33,977 nt of DNA from Bdellovibrionota bacterium. GTDB lineage: Bacteria > Bdellovibrionota > Bdellovibrionia > Bdellovibrionales > JAEYZS01. Every line of letters starts with the position of its first letter. Positions within the stretch are counted from its first letter, which is position 1. Location: assembly GCA_963169805.1 (NCBI GenBank), contig CAUJDY010000109.1:1-33977 (forward strand), given 5' to 3'. Under the pieces are notes generated by a model. That model worked only from the letters and a program-made list of their open reading frames with translations. It made no database searches and was not told the DNA's origin. Positions 28,358-33,977 of the stretch are shown here, one piece after another. The translations under genes and the position numbers were made by a program.

Positions 28358-29713
28358 TTATTGCAAACCTATATAGAATAAGCTCGTACTATGACTTGTA
28401 AGTAAGTCATAGTGCTGTAAAATTTCGCTTTGGCCGGTGTGATAATTGTAGGAAGCTAAATTTGTATTAAATGTATCTCTAGCAAAATACGTATAGAGTA
28501 AATCTTTTTTATCGTCTCCTGTGAAATCATTCATTAATATGACTGATTGCATATTATTAAATTCAATATTTGATCTTTGATTTTCAATCGACGTTTCGTT
28601 AATTGTTTTTACAAGAGGTGGATCTAAACTTACCATTTTAATTTCATGTACTATCTCAGAAGGAGGTTGCTGGAAATGAGAAAAATATAACTCAGGAACA
28701 CCAGATCCCTCCGTTTGATCTAAGAAAAAGTTCTGTATATTAATATCTGTACCTGCAGTAAAACTATACTCAGACACGAGAGAACCCGATGGGTTTTGAA
28801 GATCCATTTTAAATATGTTTAATTGATTAAATAACCCTCCACCTACTATTCTTGTTCTTGCAATATAGAGGTCTTTTCCATTGGCATATATTTTATAGTT
28901 AGCAGAAATTACCGAAGAAGATGATTCTACTTCTTTTGAAAAAAGCATTCGACTGGCAAAGGGCACACTAGGTCTTAAATCAAGTGCAATTATGCGCCTA
29001 TAGTGAGTTACAACTCCTGACACATTTGAAGCTCCTAGACATGCTAACACTAAATCTTGAACTCCATCGTTATTCACATCACTTAAGATCCCCTCTTGCT
29101 CAGCATCTATGCCACAGTTATTAAGCAAAGCATTCACGTTTAGAAGTGGTCCATCATTTTTTATGATTGAATAGATATTTAGCTGACCATCGTTGTTAAC
29201 TAGTATTTCTTTTCTGTTATCGCCGTCCATATCATATAAAACTTCAAAACCTCGAATATAATTAGCAGGAGAATTTACCTCAAACAAGACGTCTCCAGTT
29301 CTTGAGCTAATAACTTTAACAAAAGTAGCTCCATTTGGGTTTCCACTGTATCTCATAATTACAAAATCAACCCATCCATCTCCATCCACCTCTCCGAGGG
29401 ATGCAAACTCATAGTGGTATCCCACAGGCTCTGTAGTTTTAATTAATCCTGGGTAAGTTTTTATAATATTCCCATTATTGGGATCCACAGCTACAAGCTC
29501 TGAATCCGAAGAACCTCTGCCTAACACAAGATTCAATGAAGTTAAAGGATCGACTGGATTACCTAAACTACCTCCACCAGATCCACAATTCGTGCCCTGA
29601 CATGGGTTTTCAGAACCTACTTGTGTCACTCCAATATCTGAACAATTCTGAAAAATTAGAATAGATATAATTCCTAAAAAAACTAAACTTACTGTTATAA
29701 ATTTTTTATTCAT
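28358..29713 (-). CDS. Lipoprotein with FG-GAP/VCBS-like Ca-binding repeats
   Basis: Signal peptide and lipobox-like FQNC, DGDGWVDFVI, DMDGDNRKEILV, DVNNDGVQDLVL, DFTGDDKKDLLY repeats. Confidence 0.7.
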   Translation of the reverse strand: MNKKFITVSLVFLGIISILIFQNCSDIGVTQVGSENPCQGTNCGSGGGSLGNPVDPLTSLNLVLGRGSSDSELVAVDPNNGNIIKTYPGLIKTTEPVGYHYEFASLGEVDGDGWVDFVIMRYSGNPNGATFVKVISSRTGDVLFEVNSPANYIRGFEVLYDMDGDNRKEILVNNDGQLNIYSIIKNDGPLLNVNALLNNCGIDAEQEGILSDVNNDGVQDLVLACLGASNVSGVVTHYRRIIALDLRPSVPFASRMLFSKEVESSSSVISANYKIYANGKDLYIARTRIVGGGLFNQLNIFKMDLQNPSGSLVSEYSFTAGTDINIQNFFLDQTEGSGVPELYFSHFQQPPSEIVHEIKMVSLDPPLVKTINETSIENQRSNIEFNNMQSVILMNDFTGDDKKDLLYTYFARDTFNTNLASYNYHTGQSEILQHYDLLTSHSTSLFYIGLQ

Positions 29714-29726
29714 AATAATCCTATTT

Positions 29727-31091
29727 TTACTGGCCTTTTAAAATAATTTCTTTAGTTTCAGAAAATGATCCTGTGCTATTTTGAGTGTATCTTGCTAGTA
29801 GGGATTGATTTCGCACATCTACAATAAATTTATGTCTTACTGTTACTCCAGCTGCATTTTCTTGTTTCTCAAAAAACACCTCGTTATATCCATCATTATT
29901 TAAATCTCCCAAAACATAAATATAAAGAATTGAACCTGGACTTGGTAAAAGTGCATCTAATGTAGATTGAGAGATCAGAGGATTATTTCCAATTGTACCA
30001 ACACCGACCGCTGAATAAATAAAGCCTCCGGCTGGCTCCCTAAACATTGCTTGAAAAGGGTCTGTTCCTTGAAATTTACCAAAAAATGGTCCAACAAATC
30101 CTGTAATAAAATTATTCATACTAAGACTCGGCACAAAAGCACCTGCGTCCGATCTAAAGGTATCAATAAAAGTACCTGTTGAATTTACTCCCCAAGCTAA
30201 AATTTCGGTTAATCCATCAGCATTAAAATCTTGCATCGTTACAAAGCCTCGAACTTCTTTGCCCGCATCAAATATAAATTGATCTATGATGGTCGAACTA
30301 TCTCCCCTTTGAACATTAAATTCATTTGAAGTTCGTGATTTAAATACAACCTCATATGGCGAACCACCATTTGAAGTATCTTGTGTTATATTTTCTAGCA
30401 TAGAATACGCTTCAAATGCAGTGACAACTTGAGGTGATATGGTTCTGTAGATTGAATTCAAATTCTGTCCAGAAACACAAATAGACGCACTTCTCTCCTG
30501 CAAAGTTCCAGGCATAACCGAAACAATCCCCATATAAAAATCCTCGTAGCCATCAGAGTCACAATACCCTTTACTTGCACCATCCATAAGTATCTGGCCT
30601 GCAGCCTGGTAAGATATTGAATCTAGGGATACTGCTACAAAATTTGAATTTATATTGGATATCGTTTTTTGATTTAAATTTAGCTCTACAACAAAGTTGT
30701 TAGACGGAAGCAGGGGCCTATTATTTGAATCAATTCCTCCAAACACACTAACAACAACTCGCTTAATATGAGCTGCAGGAGTTTTTAACACTCGAGAGCG
30801 CACAGAGCAGAAAGGCCGAGATGCGATTGGAAAAGTAGGTAAATCTAAGATTATTGTTTGATCAAGTTCGCCATCATAAAGTTGGAGTTTTATCTCACAA
30901 TTTGATGTGCTTGTATTTTGCGAACTATAAATATCAATACCGTAAAAATCAGTAAGGGTATTTCCTGCAGCAGGATCACAAGGCTCCTGCGTGCAACTAG
31001 CAGAAGATCGCACAGGTGCAATAGAAATATCCGCACAGTTTTGATAAAAAATTGCTACCGAAAATAGCAATAATATCAGGAGCTTTCTCAT
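29727..31091 (-). CDS. Lipoprotein with FG-GAP-like repeats, related to the downstream gene
   Basis: MRKLLILLLFSVAIFYQNCADISIAP signal from ATG 31091 (track start 31223 adds non-signal sequence); DFNADGLTEILAW, DLNNDGYNEVFFE. Confidence 0.68.
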   Translation of the reverse strand: MRKLLILLLFSVAIFYQNCADISIAPVRSSASCTQEPCDPAAGNTLTDFYGIDIYSSQNTSTSNCEIKLQLYDGELDQTIILDLPTFPIASRPFCSVRSRVLKTPAAHIKRVVVSVFGGIDSNNRPLLPSNNFVVELNLNQKTISNINSNFVAVSLDSISYQAAGQILMDGASKGYCDSDGYEDFYMGIVSVMPGTLQERSASICVSGQNLNSIYRTISPQVVTAFEAYSMLENITQDTSNGGSPYEVVFKSRTSNEFNVQRGDSSTIIDQFIFDAGKEVRGFVTMQDFNADGLTEILAWGVNSTGTFIDTFRSDAGAFVPSLSMNNFITGFVGPFFGKFQGTDPFQAMFREPAGGFIYSAVGVGTIGNNPLISQSTLDALLPSPGSILYIYVLGDLNNDGYNEVFFEKQENAAGVTVRHKFIVDVRNQSLLARYTQNSTGSFSETKEIILKGQ

Positions 31092-31249
31092 ATCTATACA
31101 TCGGACAATTGGCCAGAAATTCTGAGTAAAAAACATCTCAAAAAATAAATGCTTTATTACCCTTTCTGTACGACAGCTGTTAAAGATTTCTACAAACATT
31201 CTCTCATTTTGAGATAAAAACACCTAGGATTAAGCTCTCCCCTTACACA

Positions 31250-31265
31250 TGGCACTTCTGTTGCT
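31250..31265 (+). promoter_or_regulatory. Sigma54 promoter
   Basis: TGGCACTTCTGTTGCT: matches TGGCACG-N4-TTGCW except one base; GG/GC spacing 10 nt; ends 12 nt before the ATG at 31278. Confidence 0.75.
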
Positions 31266-31277
31266 TTAGTTCATAGT

Positions 31278-31820
31278 ATGAAGACATATTTGATTTTAAG
31301 CATATTCTTTATAAGTTGCTTAAGTGTTGCGGCGGTTCCGACTCCGCAAACACAGTTAGATATATATGCTGTGTTACCTGTAAGCCCCGAGCCTGTAGTA
31401 ACACCTGAATCTATCGCGAAGTTTATCCCTACAGATTCATCCTCTTATACAGATGAAGAAAAATGGATTCGACAAGTTGGCAAAAGAACCATTAAAGCAA
31501 TTACTAAAAGCGACTTTGTTAAAAAATCATCGCTTGGTAAAACAGCTGATTCTATCAAAGAATCAACATCTACAGAAATAAAATCCTCAACACCGACTCA
31601 CTCCAACGAAATTCAACACAAGGTCAAATTCTCTTTTGATCCTTACAATGCAGAGGCCCGCATGAGGTACTCAGGATTCTTTAACTGCAGCGCCTTTTAT
31701 GATGCCTTTGATGGTGATCTCAAAGTAGAACTGTCAGAGCAAATTGATGATACTTCAATTAAAATTCAGCACTCTACGAGCGAACAAAACTCTACACTTC
31801 TTTTAGGATGGACTTGGTAA
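31278..31820 (+). CDS. Exported protein of unknown function
   Basis: Signal peptide MKTYLILSIFFISCLSVAAVP; C-terminal SEQNSTLLLGWTW resembling an outer-membrane strand ending in an aromatic residue. Confidence 0.65.
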   Translation: MKTYLILSIFFISCLSVAAVPTPQTQLDIYAVLPVSPEPVVTPESIAKFIPTDSSSYTDEEKWIRQVGKRTIKAITKSDFVKKSSLGKTADSIKESTSTEIKSSTPTHSNEIQHKVKFSFDPYNAEARMRYSGFFNCSAFYDAFDGDLKVELSEQIDDTSIKIQHSTSEQNSTLLLGWTW

Positions 31821-31843
31821 ATAAAAACTGATTCAATTTATAT

Positions 31844-32542
31844 GTGAAACAGTTTTCTATCTATCTCATTTTAGTTTTATTCAAATTATCTTATGCAGAC
31901 GGAGCAAAAGTTTTTAATTTTAGTAGCATTGATTCCAATAAACCTTTTGTACTATTTGTACTTGGGTTTGGTGAATTTCCACAAGAAACTATAGATGCAA
32001 AACTTGTAGCAGATAATTTCTATCTAAGCCCTTATCATATGTACTTTGATTTCCGTGTAGTTCCACTGCTGTCTCCAAAAAGTGATTATGCAAGCGTCAT
32101 GCGTGCAACTAAAGATCGCGTGATTGCAATATCTCAAGAAATAAACAACCTACCACACAAAAAAATTATTCTTGCAGGTCACTCCTCTGGAAGCTTGATG
32201 GCCATTGAAATATCGAAGCGGCTCAAGAACAAAGATATTACTCTTGTGAGTATCGATGGATTTGCACCAACAAATCTTGCACCTGCTCATATTCCTCATA
32301 CATGTTGGACGGCAACCCACGGCAAGGTTCGCTCTTTAAATTACTCATCTGCTATGACTTGCAAAAATATTTATATTTACAAAGACACAAAATGTACAAG
32401 TTCAATGTGTCTGCACTTTGAACTTATCAATCTCTCAAGCGCAGCACTCAACATCACATCAAAGAACTTTAAACAGCTGGGTTATACAAATCTTCAACTC
32501 AACTTGATTTGGCTCAATCCTTTTATGCAATGGACTCAATAA
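31844..32542 (+). CDS. Exported alpha/beta hydrolase-like protein
   Basis: Signal-like N-terminus; nucleophile elbow KKIILAGHSSGSLMAIEIS. Confidence 0.6.
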   Translation: MKQFSIYLILVLFKLSYADGAKVFNFSSIDSNKPFVLFVLGFGEFPQETIDAKLVADNFYLSPYHMYFDFRVVPLLSPKSDYASVMRATKDRVIAISQEINNLPHKKIILAGHSSGSLMAIEISKRLKNKDITLVSIDGFAPTNLAPAHIPHTCWTATHGKVRSLNYSSAMTCKNIYIYKDTKCTSSMCLHFELINLSSAALNITSKNFKQLGYTNLQLNLIWLNPFMQWTQ

Positions 32543-33704
32543 CGATCGCAATTCCCTGACCACCGCCAATACATGCGCTTCCTACTGCGTATTTTTGCTT
32601 GCGACGCTTGAGTTCGTACATGAGTAAATTCATAATACGAGTTCCAGAAGCTCCCAGCGGATGTCCGACCGCTATTGCTCCACCGTTTACATTTGTGATT
32701 TCAGAATTGAGCTTTAACTCTTTTTCGACAGCTAAATATTGAGCGGAAAACGCCTCGTTGACTTCTACAAGAGACATATCATTTAGAGTAAGCCCTGCTT
32801 TTTGGAGAGATTTCTGAATTGCGTAAACCGGACCTATCCCCATAATCTTTGGATCACAACCAACTGAAGCATATGAAATTATTTTTGCCAGTGGCTTTAG
32901 ATTACGTTTTTTTGCTTCATCTTCGGACATCAAAATACTTGCAGCTGCGCCATCGACAATACCAGAGGCATTTCCTGCTGTGACCACGCCCTCTTTTTTG
33001 AATAGAGGTTTAAGTTTAGCAATGCTTTCATACGTTGCATCCATTCGTGGGTGCTCATCTTTTTGAACAAGAGTTGAGCCTTTTGAGTTTTTGATTTCAA
33101 CGGGTTTCATCTCGTCAGCAAATTTATTTTCTTCAAAAGCTTTTTTATATCTCTGTTGAGATTTGAAAGCATATTGATCGACTTCTTCCCTGGAGATTTT
33201 ATATTTCTCTGCTAAATTTTCTGCAGTTATAGCCATAGGAATTTGTACGTATTGGTCTGTTAAAGAGGCTGTCATATAATCTTCTATTTCTGAATGTCCC
33301 ATACGATTTCCCCAGCGTGCTCCTCTTAGGACATAAGGTATCTGGGACATTTGCTCGACTCCACCAGCAAGAACAATATTGGCCTCACCAGTTTGAATCA
33401 TTTGAACAGCGTTCACCCAAGATTGAAAACCACTTCCGCACAGACGATTTACGCCCAGGGCTCCTCTATCTTGAGGAATTTCTAGCTTTAAACCTATATG
33501 TCGAGGAAGGTAAATCGCGTCTTTACCACTTTGAACCACATTTCCAAAAACAACATGATCTATATCTTGCGGTTTCAGCTCTGCTTGTTGGAGGGTTGCT
33601 TGAGATGCATACACTCCCAAATCTGTTCCAGAAACATCTTTTAATGAACCGCCAAAAGCTGCAAACGGAGTTCTCTGCCCCGACACAATCACCACATTCT
33701 TCAT
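32523..33704 (-). CDS. Acetyl-CoA C-acetyltransferase (thiolase)
   Basis: NRLCGSGFQSWVNAVQMI, NVNGGAIAVGHPLGASGTRI, GSACIGGGQGIAIVIE; ATG 33704 (MKNVVIVSGQRTPF) with GGAGGA upstream rather than track start 33815. Confidence 0.94.
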   Translation of the reverse strand: MKNVVIVSGQRTPFAAFGGSLKDVSGTDLGVYASQATLQQAELKPQDIDHVVFGNVVQSGKDAIYLPRHIGLKLEIPQDRGALGVNRLCGSGFQSWVNAVQMIQTGEANIVLAGGVEQMSQIPYVLRGARWGNRMGHSEIEDYMTASLTDQYVQIPMAITAENLAEKYKISREEVDQYAFKSQQRYKKAFEENKFADEMKPVEIKNSKGSTLVQKDEHPRMDATYESIAKLKPLFKKEGVVTAGNASGIVDGAAASILMSEDEAKKRNLKPLAKIISYASVGCDPKIMGIGPVYAIQKSLQKAGLTLNDMSLVEVNEAFSAQYLAVEKELKLNSEITNVNGGAIAVGHPLGASGTRIMNLLMYELKRRKQKYAVGSACIGGGQGIAIVIESIA

Positions 33705-33712
33705 ACATCCTC

Positions 33713-33789
33713 CATAGGTACGCCGTATCTTTTGGTTAAGATTTGCGTCAATGACGCAAATCTTAACCAAAAGATACGGCGTACCTATG
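33713..33789. repeat. Perfect palindrome, 38-nt arms with 1-nt centre
   Basis: CATAGGTACGCCGTATCTTTTGGTTAAGATTTGCGTCA a TGACGCAAATCTTAACCAAAAGATACGGCGTACCTATG; checked base by base. Confidence 0.97.
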
Positions 33790-33860
33790 CTAGCTTGATT
33801 CTCTTGGGCTTGCAAACTAAGGTCTATCGTGTCAGAAGCAACTGAAACGAGAGGTTTTCA

Positions 33861-33977
33861 ATGAATATACTTATTGTTGGAAACGGTGGTCGCGAGGCAG
33901 CCATTGCACATTTTCTACGAACAAACGCAAACTCAGCACATACACTTCATGCCTCTCCACATATGCATGCTATTGAA
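33861..33977 (+). CDS. purD: Phosphoribosylamine--glycine ligase, N-terminal fragment
   Basis: ATG 33861 after GAGAGG: MNILIVGNGGREAAIAHFLRTNANSAHTLHASPHMHAIE, open to window end; absent from ORF track. Confidence 0.88.
   Translation, partial: MNILIVGNGGREAAIAHFLRTNANSAHTLHASPHMHAIE

Noticed and set aside
28388-28413. ACTATGACTT/AAGTCATAGT hairpin near the lipoprotein 3' end
   Set aside because: Inside coding sequence, low GC and no U-tract after it in the gene's direction; could be chance.
33317-33739. 140 aa plus-strand ORF
   Set aside because: Antisense to thiolase; ends inside the palindrome; no SD or family features.
1-33977. CRISPR arrays, tRNA/rRNA genes, transposases, prophage or defence genes
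   Set aside because: No repeat-spacer pattern, cloverleaf or relevant protein signatures were seen on reading either strand.

Overview
Chromosomal window with the look of a Bdellovibrio-like bacterium; this lineage is inferred from gene content and style only. Positions 1-15176 on the minus strand form one long flagellar operon: TPR protein, sigma54 activator, flgB, flgC, fliE, fliF, fliG, fliH, fliI, fliJ, MotE-like, fliK, flgD, a flagellar operon protein, and flgE (truncated at the window edge). It is followed by a lipoprotein/MlaE/MlaF/MlaD/M23 peptidase cluster (+), DciA-like (-), trmFO (+), glmS and glmU (-), an M14 peptidase with a histidine kinase and NtrC-type regulator (+), two related FG-GAP-like lipoproteins (-), an exported protein and an alpha/beta hydrolase (+), a thiolase (-) and the start of purD (+). 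Most genes are ordinary housekeeping or flagellar genes. The main items worth a second look are: (i) a perfect 77-nt palindrome (38-bp arms, 1-nt centre) between thiolase and purD; (ii) an M23 peptidase whose signal-peptide-encoding frame has no canonical start codon, with an in-register A_AAA_AAG slippery heptamer at the preceding MCE stop, and a single G18301T change would restore an ATGA stop/start overlap; (iii) two good sigma54 promoters, one giving a very short leader for the flagellar operon and one predicting a nearly leaderless mRNA for an unknown exported protein; (iv) a 55-nt REP-like palindrome that enters the 3' end of the M23 CDS; (v) a terminator hairpin embedded in the trmFO coding sequence. 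No tRNA, rRNA, CRISPR array or transposase was seen.
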